Shown: positions 43,254 through 52,379, counted from the stretch's first letter. The stretch: DNA of 64,000 nucleotides from Desulfatirhabdium sp964549995 (GCA_964549995.1 CAZJXF010000001.1:14446-78445); one strand, 5' to 3'. Numbers and translations: made by a program. The notes: a model not told the origin generated them from the letters alone.

Positions 43254-44777
43254 TCATCGGTACTTTCGGTAATCGATGCCGTGTTGCTTCGCCTTGTAGG
43301 CGAATTTTCGGACCGTGGTCTTGACCATTTCGGCTGCGAGGGTCAGGTTTCCTCGGGTGTTTTTGAGGGCATCGACGATGATTTCCCGTTCCAGATTGGC
43401 CACGGCTTCTTCCATCGAATAGGTGGGCTGGGTGCCGGTTTCCTGACCCGTCTGAAGGGTCGGCGGCAGGTGATAGCTGTGGATGACGCCTTCGTTGCAC
43501 AGCAGGACGGCGCGCTCGATACAGTTCTCGAGTTCCCGGACGTTTCCGGGCCAGTGGTAGTGCATGAGCATGTCGATGGCCGGTGTCGACAATCGCCTGA
43601 TTTCCTTGTGATTTTCTTTGGCGTATTTTTCCAGGAAATACTCCGCCAGCAGCAGGATGTCGGTTTTCCGTTCCCGAAGCGGGGGCATGTAAATGGGAAA
43701 AACGTTCAACCGGTAATAGAGATCCCCCCGGAAAGACCCTTCCTCAACCGCTTGTTCCAGATTTTTGTTCGTTGCTGCGATCACCCGCACATCGACTTTG
43801 ATCGTCTTCTGTCCGCCGACCCGTTCGATTTCCCTTTCCTGAAGTACCCGAAGAAGGCGGGCCTGAACCTCGAGTCCGATAGAGCCGATTTCATCCAGAA
43901 AGATCGTCCCTTTGTTCGCCAGTTCGAAGCGCCCGAGTTTCTGGCGGATGGCGCCGGTAAATGCGCCTTTTTCGTGTCCGAAAAGTTCGCTTTCGATGAG
44001 ATTGGGAGGAAGGGCTGCACAATTGACCTTGACAAAAGGGCCTGTAGCCCGATGGGAATTGAAGTGGACGGAGTGCGCCACGAGCTCTTTTCCGGTGCCG
44101 CTTTCTCCTCGGATGAGCACCGTGGCGTTGCTCTTGGAAACCTGGGCGATCATCTGGAAGACTTCCCGCATGCGGCTGCTGTTGCCCACGATGTTCGAAA
44201 AACTGTATTTCTGGCCGAGTTGGTCCCTGAGTCGCTGGTTTTCGGCCTTGAGGTGTTCCTTCTCCATCCGGATTGTTTCGAGATTGATGACGTGGCGGGC
44301 GACCATGGTGGCGATGACGGAAAGCAACTGCTCACCGGTTTTCAGCGAATATTTCGGGTCATAAGGTCTGTCGACACTGAGAGCGCCGATCACCTGGGAA
44401 GCGTTCTTGATGGGAACACAGATGAAGGAGATTTCTTGGGAAGGTGAAGCCTTGCGGGTTTTCGTTCGGTTGAGAAAGAGCGGTTCCTTGCTGATTTCCG
44501 GAATGATCACCGCTGTTCCGGATGCGATCACCCGACCGGTGATGCCTTCGCCGAGCTTGTATTTAACGCGCTCCACCGTGGATGGGGCGATGCCGTGGGC
44601 GACTTCGATGCTGATTTCGTTGGTGATCGGATTCAGAATGGTGATGGTGCCCCGAATCATCTGCATGGAATTGGCCAGGATATCGAGCACCCGGTATAGG
44701 GATTTGCGCAGGTCGAGGGATTCGTTCAGTGCGTTGCTGATTTCGTAGAGCAGGCTGATATCTTCGATGCGGTTCAT
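43254..44777 (-). CDS. NifA-like sigma-54 activator with GAF domain
   Basis: 507 residues. The N-terminal GAF domain (about 20-165) could sense a small ligand or redox state. The AAA+ core (about 195-430) has GESGTGKE (Walker A), ELFGHEKGAFTGA (the sigma-54 contact loop) and TIFLDEIGSI (Walker B). The C-terminus GNLTLAAEMVKTTVRKFAYKAKQHGIDYRKYR is a Fis-like helix-turn-helix with unusual residues. Architecture matches NifA, but no nif genes are near, so its target is unknown. It is oriented with rsmG. Confidence 0.9.
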   Translation of the reverse strand: MNRIEDISLLYEISNALNESLDLRKSLYRVLDILANSMQMIRGTITILNPITNEISIEVAHGIAPSTVERVKYKLGEGITGRVIASGTAVIIPEISKEPLFLNRTKTRKASPSQEISFICVPIKNASQVIGALSVDRPYDPKYSLKTGEQLLSVIATMVARHVINLETIRMEKEHLKAENQRLRDQLGQKYSFSNIVGNSSRMREVFQMIAQVSKSNATVLIRGESGTGKELVAHSVHFNSHRATGPFVKVNCAALPPNLIESELFGHEKGAFTGAIRQKLGRFELANKGTIFLDEIGSIGLEVQARLLRVLQEREIERVGGQKTIKVDVRVIAATNKNLEQAVEEGSFRGDLYYRLNVFPIYMPPLRERKTDILLLAEYFLEKYAKENHKEIRRLSTPAIDMLMHYHWPGNVRELENCIERAVLLCNEGVIHSYHLPPTLQTGQETGTQPTYSMEEAVANLEREIIVDALKNTRGNLTLAAEMVKTTVRKFAYKAKQHGIDYRKYR

Positions 44778-44827
44778 GGTCGATCTTTACGGTGATGTCG
44801 TTGAGAAACTGGCACGTTCCTATGATA

Positions 44828-44919
44828 GTCGAATATCAGGAGTCAGAAGTCAGGAGTCAGAAGTCAGAATAAAAGCGGAAGAACCTTTAGGGCTGACCCG
44901 CCGGGTCGCCCCTGCGTGG
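44828..44919 (+). repeat. Composite repeat copy 2
   Basis: GAATATCAGGAGTCAGAAGTC begins an array of GAGTCAGAA units, which leads within 20 bp into the palindrome TGACCCGCCGGGTCGCCCCTG. The middle part present in other copies is missing. Confidence 0.7.
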
Positions 44920-45135
44920 TCCAGCGTAGGCAGATCCTCTGAGTTCGTGTATTGGTCCGGAACAATGACTGATTTTCATCGACGGGGGTGGAGACCATCG
45001 CCACGAGCATGTAATTTGAATATGTATGCCGCTTTTATCAGCGAATCAAGTCAAATATCTGCAAGTACCGACAAATCGCAATTGACACCCGGACATGTCC
45101 GGCGTAAGGATGCCAAAATCATTTTCACTATTTTA
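44920..45135. other. Intergenic region without a supported gene
   Basis: About 215 bp between two repeats. It is low in GC toward the end. No gene or clear promoter is seen. Confidence 0.35.
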
Positions 45136-45279
45136 ATGGACTCGCAAAAAGCCAAGTAATCTACAGTGAACCACATGAACGCGAATACATCCTTGCAGCA
45201 TCAAAAGCCGTACCCGCCCCCATGCTTAAACCGGAAATACCATGCAATCAGGGGTACAGCGACTTTTTGCGAGGCCATC
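45136..45279 (+). repeat. Repeat family B, deletion derivative with both ends
   Basis: ATGGACTCGCAAAAAGCC at the left and GACTTTTTGCGAGGCCAT at the right. The 144-bp copy keeps the CCGTACCCGCCCCCATGC part but lacks the central core, which shows that the two ends define the element. Confidence 0.8.
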
Positions 45280-45511
45280 TTTTTTGATCATCTTGCAACA
45301 AGCCGTCACCCCTGTGAAAGCGACGAGCAGGATAACCAGAGATGGACTGTGTTTACTGCATGATGGCCATTACAGGGAATGACCGATTTGGTTTCTTTCG
45401 ACTCATTTTGAGTTCATTGATTTTCAACGATTCACTTGATTCTTTGGTCGATTTTGGTATGTTGTGGCTATATCGTAATTACTTTATAACTATCAACCTG
45501 GAGCCAACCCT
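45280..45511. other. Upstream region of the decarboxylase operon
   Basis: About 230 AT-rich bases with no gene. It probably contains the promoter of mmdA, but no confident -35/-10 pair was found. A GGAG ribosome site lies near 45500. Confidence 0.4.
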
Positions 45512-47062
45512 ATGGATGCATCGACCTTGCTCGAAACACTACGTCACAAACAGATGGAAGCCTTGGAAGGCGGCGGAAAGGACAAGATCGACAAACAGCA
45601 CCAAGCCGGTAAATTGACGGCGCGGGAGCGGATCGCCGAACTTCTCGATCCCGGATCCTTTGTGGAAATCGATCGGTTTAAGGTGCATCGTTGCATCGAT
45701 TTCGACATGCAGTCCCAAAAAATCGCTGGGGACGGTGTCGTTACGGGTTATGGGACCATCAATGGAAGACAGACATTTGTTTTTGCACAGGATTTTACCG
45801 CTTTCGGCGGTTCGCTTTCTCTGGCTCATGCTGAAAAGATCTGCAAGATCATGAAAACCGCCATGAAGATCGGCGCCCCGGTCATCGGGCTGTGCGATTC
45901 GGGAGGGGCCCGCATTCAGGAAGGGGTTATGAGCCTTGCCGGTTATGCCGACATCTTCCTTCTGAACGTCATGGCGTCGGGGGTTATTCCGCAGATTACA
46001 GCCATCATGGGGCCGTCTGCAGGGGGGGCGGTGTACAGCCCGGCGTTGACCGACTGGATTTTTATGGTGGAGAAGACCAGTCATATGTTTATCACGGGGC
46101 CGGAGGTCATCAAGGCCGTTACCCGGGAAACCGTTACCAAGGAAGAACTGGGTGGCGCCATGGCGCACAACGCCAAGAGCGGTGTCGCCCATTTCTCTGC
46201 ACCCGACGATCGGGCTTGTCTCGCCATGATTCGGGAGCTCATGAGTTTTCTACCGCAGAACAACATGGAAGATCCGCCCCGCATCCAGCCGACGGACGAT
46301 CCGGCACGACGGGATGAAGCCCTGCGGGAAGTCGTCCCGACCGATCCCAACAAACCTTACGATATCCGGGACATCATCCACTCGAATCTCGACAACCGCT
46401 ATTTCTTCGAGGTGCACCAGCACTGGGCCAAAAACATTGTGGTCGGCTTCGGGCGGCTAGACGGCATGCCGGTCGGCATCGTCGCCAACCAGCCCAATGT
46501 CATGGCCGGTTGCCTCGATATCGACGCATCGATCAAGGGGGCGCGCTTTGTCCGGTTCTGCGATGCCTTCAACATCCCCCTCATCGTCTATGAGGATGTC
46601 CCCGGTTTTCTCCCCGGAACCCACCAGGAACATGGCGGCATCATCAAGCACGGGGCCAAGCTGATCTATGCCTTCTGTGAAGCCACCGTTCCCCGCATTA
46701 CAGTCATCACCCGAAAGGCCTACGGCGGAGCCTACATCGTCATGAATTCGAAACACATCCGCGGAGACATCAATCTTGCCTTTCCAGGGGCCGAAATCGC
46801 CGTCATGGGGGCGGAAGGCGCCGTCAACATCATCTGCCGCAAAGAAATTCAAGAGGCTTCCGATCCGAAGGAAGAACGGGCGAAACGCATCGCCGAATAT
46901 CAGGAAAAGTTTTCGAACCCTTACCGGGCTGCAGAACTGGGATATATCGACGATGTCATCGATCCGGCCGATACGCGCTTTCATCTGATTCAGGCCCTTC
47001 GAATGCTTCGAACCAAACGGGACATCAACCCCCCCAAGAAACACGGAAACATCCCGTTGTAA
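45512..47062 (+). CDS. mmdA: Acyl-CoA decarboxylase/carboxyltransferase subunit (methylmalonyl-CoA decarboxylase alpha type)
   Basis: 516 residues. It moves a carboxyl group between an acyl-CoA and biotin. The two crotonase-like halves carry CDSGGARIQEGVMSLAGYADIF and AIMGPSAGGAVYSPAL in the N-part, and VPGFLPGTHQEHGGIIKHGAKLIYAF and RKAYGGAYIVMNSKHI in the C-part, both oxyanion-hole motifs. The length and motifs match methylmalonyl-CoA decarboxylase alpha and propionyl-CoA carboxylase beta. The downstream OadB-type beta subunit and biotin carrier favour the Na+-pumping decarboxylase. Substrate is inferred, not proven. Confidence 0.88.
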   Translation: MDASTLLETLRHKQMEALEGGGKDKIDKQHQAGKLTARERIAELLDPGSFVEIDRFKVHRCIDFDMQSQKIAGDGVVTGYGTINGRQTFVFAQDFTAFGGSLSLAHAEKICKIMKTAMKIGAPVIGLCDSGGARIQEGVMSLAGYADIFLLNVMASGVIPQITAIMGPSAGGAVYSPALTDWIFMVEKTSHMFITGPEVIKAVTRETVTKEELGGAMAHNAKSGVAHFSAPDDRACLAMIRELMSFLPQNNMEDPPRIQPTDDPARRDEALREVVPTDPNKPYDIRDIIHSNLDNRYFFEVHQHWAKNIVVGFGRLDGMPVGIVANQPNVMAGCLDIDASIKGARFVRFCDAFNIPLIVYEDVPGFLPGTHQEHGGIIKHGAKLIYAFCEATVPRITVITRKAYGGAYIVMNSKHIRGDINLAFPGAEIAVMGAEGAVNIICRKEIQEASDPKEERAKRIAEYQEKFSNPYRAAELGYIDDVIDPADTRFHLIQALRMLRTKRDINPPKKHGNIPL

Positions 47063-47071
47063 GGAGGCGGC

Positions 47072-48220
47072 ATGACCTGGGAACAGATCGTCGAGCTCAT
47101 TCAGAACATTCTCATCTCGCAGACCGGAATTCCGAATCTAACAGGCGGACAGCTGGTCATGATCTGCATCGGCTTATTCTTCCTATATCTGGCGATTGCC
47201 AAGGAATATGAGCCCCTCTTGCTGCTGCCTATTGGATTCGGCATTTTTCTCGTGAATTTTCCCATTACGCCTCTGATGGGATACACCGAACATGGGACGC
47301 CGGAGCTCATCCGGGCGTTTTACAAATACGGCGTCGAATGGGAAATCATTCCCTGTGTCATCTTTCTGGGGCTCGGCGCCATGACGGATTTCGGTCCCCT
47401 CATTGCCAACCCCAAGACGCTGATCGTCGGTGCAGGTGCTCAGCTCGGGGTGTTCGTCACCTACATCGGCACCCTCTTCTTTGGATTCACCCTCAAGGAG
47501 GCCGCATCGGTCGGAATCATCGGTGGAGCGGACGGTCCGACCACCATTTATCTCACGGCCAAACTCGCTCCCCATCTTCTGGGTGCAAACGCCCTGGCGG
47601 CCTATTCTTATATGGCCATGGTGCCACTCATTCAGCCACCCATCATGCGGTTGTTCACGACACCAGCTCAACGAAAAATCCGTATGCGCCAGCTTCGTCC
47701 GGTATCCGCCCGGGAAAAGCTCATCTTTCCCCTCATCGGGTGTACACTGATTGTCCTGCTGATACCGGCCGTTGCTCCTCTGATGGGGATGTTCATGCTC
47801 GGAAACCTGATGCGGGAAAGCGGGGTGGTCAAACGGCTTTCCGACACGGCCCAGAATGCCCTCATGAACATCGTGACCATCTTTCTCGGTCTTTCGGTCG
47901 GGGCGACGATGCAGGCCGATGTCTTCTTGAACTACAAGCCGCTGATCATCTTCGCTTTTGGTATGCTCGATTTTGCCGTATGTACCATCGGGGGTATTCT
48001 GACGGTACATCTCATGAATCTGTTTCTGAAGGAGAAGATGAATCCTCTCATCGGTTCGGCGGGGGTGTCGGCGGTTCCGATGTCCGCCCGGGTGTCCCAC
48101 AGTGAAGGATTGAAGGCCGATCCGGACAACTGGCTGCTCATGCATGCGATGGGGCCCAATCTGGCCGGTGTCATCGGCAGTGCTGCCGCAGCCGGCATGT
48201 TTATTGCCATGTTTCAATAG
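47072..48220 (+). CDS. mmdB: Na+-translocating decarboxylase beta subunit
   Basis: 382 residues and about ten membrane helices. GIIGGADGPTTIYLTAKLAP has the aspartate essential for Na+ transport in OadB/GcdB. MHAMGPNLAGVIGSAAAAG near the C-terminus carries the conserved Asn and Ser. It decarboxylates carboxybiotin and pumps Na+ outward. TAAGGAGGCGGC precedes the ATG, 10 bp after mmdA. Confidence 0.94.
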   Translation: MTWEQIVELIQNILISQTGIPNLTGGQLVMICIGLFFLYLAIAKEYEPLLLLPIGFGIFLVNFPITPLMGYTEHGTPELIRAFYKYGVEWEIIPCVIFLGLGAMTDFGPLIANPKTLIVGAGAQLGVFVTYIGTLFFGFTLKEAASVGIIGGADGPTTIYLTAKLAPHLLGANALAAYSYMAMVPLIQPPIMRLFTTPAQRKIRMRQLRPVSAREKLIFPLIGCTLIVLLIPAVAPLMGMFMLGNLMRESGVVKRLSDTAQNALMNIVTIFLGLSVGATMQADVFLNYKPLIIFAFGMLDFAVCTIGGILTVHLMNLFLKEKMNPLIGSAGVSAVPMSARVSHSEGLKADPDNWLLMHAMGPNLAGVIGSAAAAGMFIAMFQ

Positions 48221-48229
48221 GAGGCCGCC

Positions 48230-49213
48230 ATGAACCAACGAAACACGTGTCGATCCTTTCTTGCCACCGCTTGGATCGTCTGGCTGTTTGGATGGTGGAC
48301 CGGTATCGGATGGGCCGCCTTTGGCGACGACATTGAAAAACCCCAGCCCAAATTTGTCCGCGAAGGAAATACCGTCATCGCTACCCTGCTTCCAAGGGCG
48401 AAGAGTACGAGCGTCCAGATCCGGTTCGAACCCGATCGATCCCTTCCGATGGAGGTCTCCGGAATCGATTTCGAAACCATCCGTACGCCCGATCTCGATA
48501 TCAAGGAATTCAAATCGGCTTTCTTTCAGGTGGATATCGAGGGTGTGGTTCCGGGAGGGCAGGTTGTGCTGAGCATCACGTCGGATTTCTTCACATCATC
48601 GACCCAATACTGGGTGTATCGTCCCGATGGTGCGGTCCGGTGGAGTGATAGTGGTGTTGCGGCAAAAAAGGTTGCCGATAAGGTGTACACGTTTTCCGTT
48701 TCGATTCAAGACGGCGGCCCCTTCGATGCTGACGGAACGGCGGACGGCCGGATTCGGTTTATCGGTGGACCGAAAGATGGATTCTGGAGCTATGCCCTGG
48801 GGACGTTGGTGATCCGGTTTTTCGGGGTGTTCATGGTGCTTTCCGTTCTGATGATCGGAATGATGGTTGTGGGAAGGCTGTTTGTACACTTCGAGAAAGG
48901 CGGAGCGATCGCTGCTCCCAAAACTGCTCCGGCACCTGCGAAAAAGGCGTCTTCCGCTCCGACGGCCGAAGGGGGGGAGGAGGCTGCGGTTGCAGCCATC
49001 GCCACGGCCATTCATCTGAGTCGGGGAGGACGAGCGGAGGAAGAGGAGGCCATCGCTGCGGCTATCGCTGTTGCGCTGTACCTTGAAGCCAATGCCGGTT
49101 CATCCGCCCGGGAGGGATCTTTGGGGGGTCGAAACGACTGGGCGATCGTCGGAAGGCAACTGCTGCAGGAAACGCGGCTGCAGGTGTTCACCCGACCGAT
49201 TCCTTCTCGATAG
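48230..49213 (+). CDS. Enlarged decarboxylase gamma/delta-like (OadG-type) subunit with periplasmic domain
   Basis: 327 residues, much longer than the usual about 80-120-residue OadG. A signal-like N-terminus (LATAWIVWLFGWWTGIGWAAF) is followed by about 150 residues of beta-rich exported domain (VIATLLPRAKSTSVQIRF, DGRIRFIGGPKDGFWS). A single helix (GTLVIRFFGVFMVLSVLMIGMMVVGRLF) then begins the OadG-like part, with an Ala/Pro linker, EEAAVAAIATAIHLSR and NDWAIVGRQLLQE near the C-terminus. The gene starts 9 bp after mmdB, so it is almost certainly the anchoring subunit. The extra domain is unexplained. Confidence 0.75.
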   Translation: MNQRNTCRSFLATAWIVWLFGWWTGIGWAAFGDDIEKPQPKFVREGNTVIATLLPRAKSTSVQIRFEPDRSLPMEVSGIDFETIRTPDLDIKEFKSAFFQVDIEGVVPGGQVVLSITSDFFTSSTQYWVYRPDGAVRWSDSGVAAKKVADKVYTFSVSIQDGGPFDADGTADGRIRFIGGPKDGFWSYALGTLVIRFFGVFMVLSVLMIGMMVVGRLFVHFEKGGAIAAPKTAPAPAKKASSAPTAEGGEEAAVAAIATAIHLSRGGRAEEEEAIAAAIAVALYLEANAGSSAREGSLGGRNDWAIVGRQLLQETRLQVFTRPIPSR

Positions 49214-49294
49214 ATGTTCGTGGCGGTAGGAACTGTCCCAAAGACGAATCATTTCCGGCCGACGCAATCTATTCTGGCTGGGGCTGGGTCTCTT

Positions 49295-49497
49295 AAGGGG
49301 CGACCCGCCGGATCGCCCCTGCATGCTTTCGTACTTGGCAACGACGCATCTCGCATTTTCAAAATACGTCGTCATGCAACCGGGGTTTCACCCCCTATGA
49401 ATGCAAGGCTCAGGGGGCGAGTCTGAAAAAAGGTTTCTTCCACCTTTATTCTGACTCCTGACTCCTGACTCCTGACTTCTGACTCCTGATATTCGAT
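49295..49497 (-). repeat. Composite repeat copy 3, inverted
   Basis: In the plus direction AGGGGCGACCCGCCGGATCG is followed by GCATGCTTTCGTACTTGGCA, GACGCATCTCGCATTTTC, a GGGGTTTCACCCCC stem, and an array TGACTCCTGACTCCTGACT. It is the reverse complement of the copy at 26408. It separates the biotin-carrier gene from the rest of the decarboxylase operon. Confidence 0.78.
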
Positions 49498-49579
49498 TTC
49501 GTAGAAAAATGCCCTTTGCTTTCATCCGTCTCCAATGGTATGAAACCCTTTGAACCATTTCAATGGAATGAGGAAAACC

Positions 49580-50047
49580 ATGAATTATCAGCTGACCATC
49601 AATGGAAAAGACTTTGATGTCACCATCGCCGGTATCACCGGCTCTACCGCACGGGTGCTGGTGAACGGAAAACCCTATGACGTTCGGATCGGGCAGACGG
49701 CCGGAGGCGGCGGCGGTGGTACTCCAACCGTCCAGCATGTGGCTTCCGTTCCGCCGGTTTCCACCGGTTCGCCGTCTGTGTCTCAGCCGGCGGCCCCTGC
49801 CACCTCGACAGTCCAGGATGATGCACCAGCCGAAGGAGAGGCCATCCTGGCCCCGATGCCTGGGTTGATCCTGGAGGTGAAAGTCAAGGTCGGACAACTG
49901 GTGGTGGCCGGGGAAACGGTCGCCGTGATGGAAGCCATGAAGATGGAAAACAATCTGATGACCCACGCGGCCGGTACCGTCAAGGAAATTCGCGTCGAAA
50001 AGGGAACGGAAGTTTCGACGGGAGATGTCATTATGGTCATTGGATGA
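49580..50047 (+). CDS. mmdC: Biotin carrier subunit of the decarboxylase
   Basis: 155 residues from ATG 49580 (TGAGGAAAA upstream). An N-terminal small domain (MNYQLTINGKDFDVTI...VNGKPYDVRI) and a Gly/Pro/Ala-rich flexible linker precede the biotinyl domain. EAMKMENNL holds the lysine that is biotinylated. It carries CO2 from MmdA to the beta subunit. It is 366 bp from the OadG-like gene because a composite repeat intervenes. Confidence 0.93.
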   Translation: MNYQLTINGKDFDVTIAGITGSTARVLVNGKPYDVRIGQTAGGGGGGTPTVQHVASVPPVSTGSPSVSQPAAPATSTVQDDAPAEGEAILAPMPGLILEVKVKVGQLVVAGETVAVMEAMKMENNLMTHAAGTVKEIRVEKGTEVSTGDVIMVIG

Positions 50048-50050
50048 AAT

Positions 50051-50345
50051 GATGGGCTCGCAAAAAGTCCAAAAGTCTCATTCGAGTCGCATGGGGGAGA
50101 CACGCCTTTTTCGTTGCATCGGATAAACTCAGCCGCCCGAGCTCGTAAGGGTCGGGCATGTGGCCAGACTTCAACGATAAGCCAATTGAAAGCAATATCT
50201 TGTTATTCAAACAGATATGGCTTGGTAGTCCATGCCCGTCCCAACGATCTCCGGCGGCTTCAAACAAGTATCCAATGCAACATAAAAAGGCGTATCTCCC
50301 CCCATGTCCAGGCAAGGAAATCCCCCAAAATTGGGAAAACCACCA
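50051..50345 (+). repeat. Repeat family B, copy 3
   Basis: Starts GATGGGCTCGCAAAAAGTCC right after mmdC and contains CAGCCGCCCGAGCTCGTAAGG, CCAACGATCTCCGGCGGCTTC and AAAAGGCGTATCTCCCCCC. It ends about 20 bp before the next gene. The right terminal repeat is degraded. Confidence 0.85.
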
Positions 50346-50364
50346 TGGAACGAAGGAGTAAGCA

Positions 50365-51039
50365 ATGAAGCGTTGGAAATGTACCGTTTGCGGTTACATT
50401 CATACGGGAGAGGAACCTCCGGAGAAATGCCCGGTCTGCGGTGCGGATCGCAGCAAATTCGTTCTGCTCGAGGATGAACCGATCGAAACGCCGAAAGCCG
50501 ATGTGGTGGATACGACGGCAGCGGTAGCACCCGAAGAGAAGTCCGCCCCTGCCGAAAGCCGGGAAATCCTGGTAGAGGCGAAAAACGCCTTCGAACCGTA
50601 TTACAAGATGTTGACGCAACTCATGGTGAAATACCATGCCCACCCCATTTCCGTGCATATTCCCAACGGTGTGTTGCCGGTGTCCTTTCTGTTTCTCGTT
50701 CTTGCCATGGCCCTCAACAGTCCGGCCCTGGATCGAACGGCCTTCTACAACCTGATCGTCGTCGTGCTGGCCATGCCGTGGGTGGCTTTTGCCGGGTACG
50801 TCGATTGGAAAACCGTCTACAACGGGAACCTGACCCATCTGTTTCTCGGGAAGATGGTCTGTGCGGGCGTCGTCTTTCTGCTCAGCCTGGTTCTGTGTGT
50901 CTGGCATGCGCTCGATGCCAATGTCGCCTTGGCGGGCTCTCCTTCCCGCTTCATTTATCTCTTCATCTACGTGCTGAATTTGGCGGCCGCCGTTGTGGCC
51001 GGTTTGTTGGGCGGCAGGCTGGTTTTCCCGAACCGCTAA
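50365..51039 (+). CDS. Rubredoxin domain fused to a DUF2231-like membrane domain
   Basis: 224 residues. Residues 1-36 are a rubredoxin-type metal site, KCTVCGYIHTGEEPPEKCPVCGADRSKF. A Pro/Ala/Glu linker follows to about residue 85. The rest is a membrane domain of four helices beginning LMVKYHAHPISVHIPNGVLPVSFLFLV, where HAHPISVHIP matches the histidine motif of DUF2231-type proteins, which may bind haem. It would connect soluble rubredoxin-type electrons with the membrane. GAAGGAG lies upstream. Confidence 0.82.
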   Translation: MKRWKCTVCGYIHTGEEPPEKCPVCGADRSKFVLLEDEPIETPKADVVDTTAAVAPEEKSAPAESREILVEAKNAFEPYYKMLTQLMVKYHAHPISVHIPNGVLPVSFLFLVLAMALNSPALDRTAFYNLIVVVLAMPWVAFAGYVDWKTVYNGNLTHLFLGKMVCAGVVFLLSLVLCVWHALDANVALAGSPSRFIYLFIYVLNLAAAVVAGLLGGRLVFPNR

Positions 51040-51058
51040 CCTGCAGGAAGGAAGAACC

Positions 51059-51412
51059 ATGCGGATCGATACGCGCAAATCGGAGGACCTGCTCATCGTC
51101 ACCCCTTTGGACAACCGGATTGATGCTTCCATTGCACCGGATTTCAAGGGGCACATGCTGAACTGGATCAATGAAGGCAATTACCGCATTCTGCTGGATC
51201 TCTATCACGTGGAGTTCATCGACAGCAGCGGATTGAGCGTGTTGGTCTCTACCTTGAAAGCTCTTGGCGGAAAAGGGGAATTCATGCTGTGTTCGATCTG
51301 TGAAACCGTCATGAACCTCTTTCGTCTTACGCGGATGGACCGGATTTTCAAAATCTATCCATCCGTCGAAGAAGCGCTCAAGGCCGTCAAGGAGAACCAT
51401 CAGAAGGAATGA
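51059..51412 (+). CDS. STAS-domain anti-sigma factor antagonist-like protein
   Basis: 117 residues from ATG 51059 (AAGGAAG upstream). IVTPLDNRIDASIAPDFKGHML and LLDLYHVEFIDSSGLSVLVSTLKAL are the STAS signatures. DSSGLSV holds the serine phosphorylated in SpoIIAA-type antagonists. The kinase and sigma factor partners are not next to it. Its stop overlaps the start of the methyltransferase gene (ATGA), so the two are translated together. Confidence 0.88.
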   Translation: MRIDTRKSEDLLIVTPLDNRIDASIAPDFKGHMLNWINEGNYRILLDLYHVEFIDSSGLSVLVSTLKALGGKGEFMLCSICETVMNLFRLTRMDRIFKIYPSVEEALKAVKENHQKE

Positions 51413-52263
51413 GCGCAGACGGGAGAGGGATGGCGGATGGTCTTCCCAAAAGGCCATCTGATGACACGGCTGCCTGCAGCAGCGATATTTTGGCAATGGT
51501 CCAATCCGTCTCCCATCGGCCGACCCCTCATGAAATCGAGCTTCACCTGCGAAGGCGATATCCCCGTGCCCTCATCCGCAACACCCTTCGGCATTTGATT
51601 CAGGAAGGGGAGCTGGCCTATGCTTCCCTTCACGGAAGACAGGTGCTCGAACCGTCCATTCATCGACGTATTCAGATCAGCCCCCACATCGCTCTTGCAC
51701 CGGAAGGGCACTTCTCTCTGTCCTTCGGTATTACCGTCCGTTTACGCCACGGTGCGTCCTTCGGAACCGGACAGCATCCGTCGACCCGGCTGGCTCTCAG
51801 ACTGATGGATGATGTGTTTCATGTGGACGGAAACGAGCAACCTGTTCGCTTTAACCGGGTGCTCGATATCGGAACGGGTTCCGGAGTGCTGGCGATTGCG
51901 GCGCTTCTGCTGGGAGCAGGGGCGGCCACAGCTACGGACATCGATTCCTGTGCCCTATTTGAAACCCGACAAAATGCGGAAATCAACGGTGTTGCCGATC
52001 GGATCACCGTTACCGATGCCCCGCTTGAAGACCTCTTCCCCTTCTTCCATCTGATTCTCGCCAATCTTCGTCCTCCCACCCTGCATGCGATTCTGCCGGA
52101 GCTTGTCCGCCTTTGTCCTCCCAAAGGGGTCGTCGTCTGTTCCGGCATGCGTTCCGAAGAACTTCCAGACATCGTTACACACTATGCTTCCGGAGGTTTG
52201 GATCTCTGGGCCCTGTCCCATGAGGATGGCTGGGGGGCGGCCGTTTTCCGGATTCGTTCTTGA
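51409..52263 (+). CDS. PrmA-like (ribosomal protein L11 methyltransferase family) protein with unusual N-terminus
   Basis: 284 residues. The C-terminal half has ASFGTGQHPSTRLALRLM, the PrmA family signature, then RVLDIGTGSGVLAIAALLLGA as the SAM site, and LILANLRPPTL as the substrate-pocket motif (N/D-x-R/P). The first about 90 residues are not a typical PrmA substrate-recognition domain; they look like a helical/winged-helix segment (PTPHEIELHLRRRYPRALIRNTLRHLIQEGELAY). It could methylate L11 or another protein. It is coupled to the STAS gene. Confidence 0.78.
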   Translation: MSADGRGMADGLPKRPSDDTAACSSDILAMVQSVSHRPTPHEIELHLRRRYPRALIRNTLRHLIQEGELAYASLHGRQVLEPSIHRRIQISPHIALAPEGHFSLSFGITVRLRHGASFGTGQHPSTRLALRLMDDVFHVDGNEQPVRFNRVLDIGTGSGVLAIAALLLGAGAATATDIDSCALFETRQNAEINGVADRITVTDAPLEDLFPFFHLILANLRPPTLHAILPELVRLCPPKGVVVCSGMRSEELPDIVTHYASGGLDLWALSHEDGWGAAVFRIRS

Positions 52264-52379
52264 AATCGGCCCCGAATTCCAGTAAAAGATGCTCCGGTTC
52301 ACGTTCGATCGAGGAAGTTCCTATCGGATCGATCGAGTGGTCTTTCCCCCTCGAAATCCATCATGAGAGGAGTAAACCG

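Noticed and set aside
43254..44777. Assignment of the sigma-54 activator as the nitrogen-fixation regulator
   Set aside because: Architecture fits NifA, but many related regulators share it, the helix-turn-helix is atypical, and no nif genes are present in the window.
45512..47062. Assignment as propionyl-CoA carboxylase beta subunit
   Set aside because: Sequence alone allows it, but there is no biotin carboxylase gene and the next gene is the Na+-pump beta subunit, so the decarboxylase is preferred.
50114..50368. Small frames with the shared peptide INSAARARKGRACGQTS
   Set aside because: They are translations of the family B repeat core and not genes.
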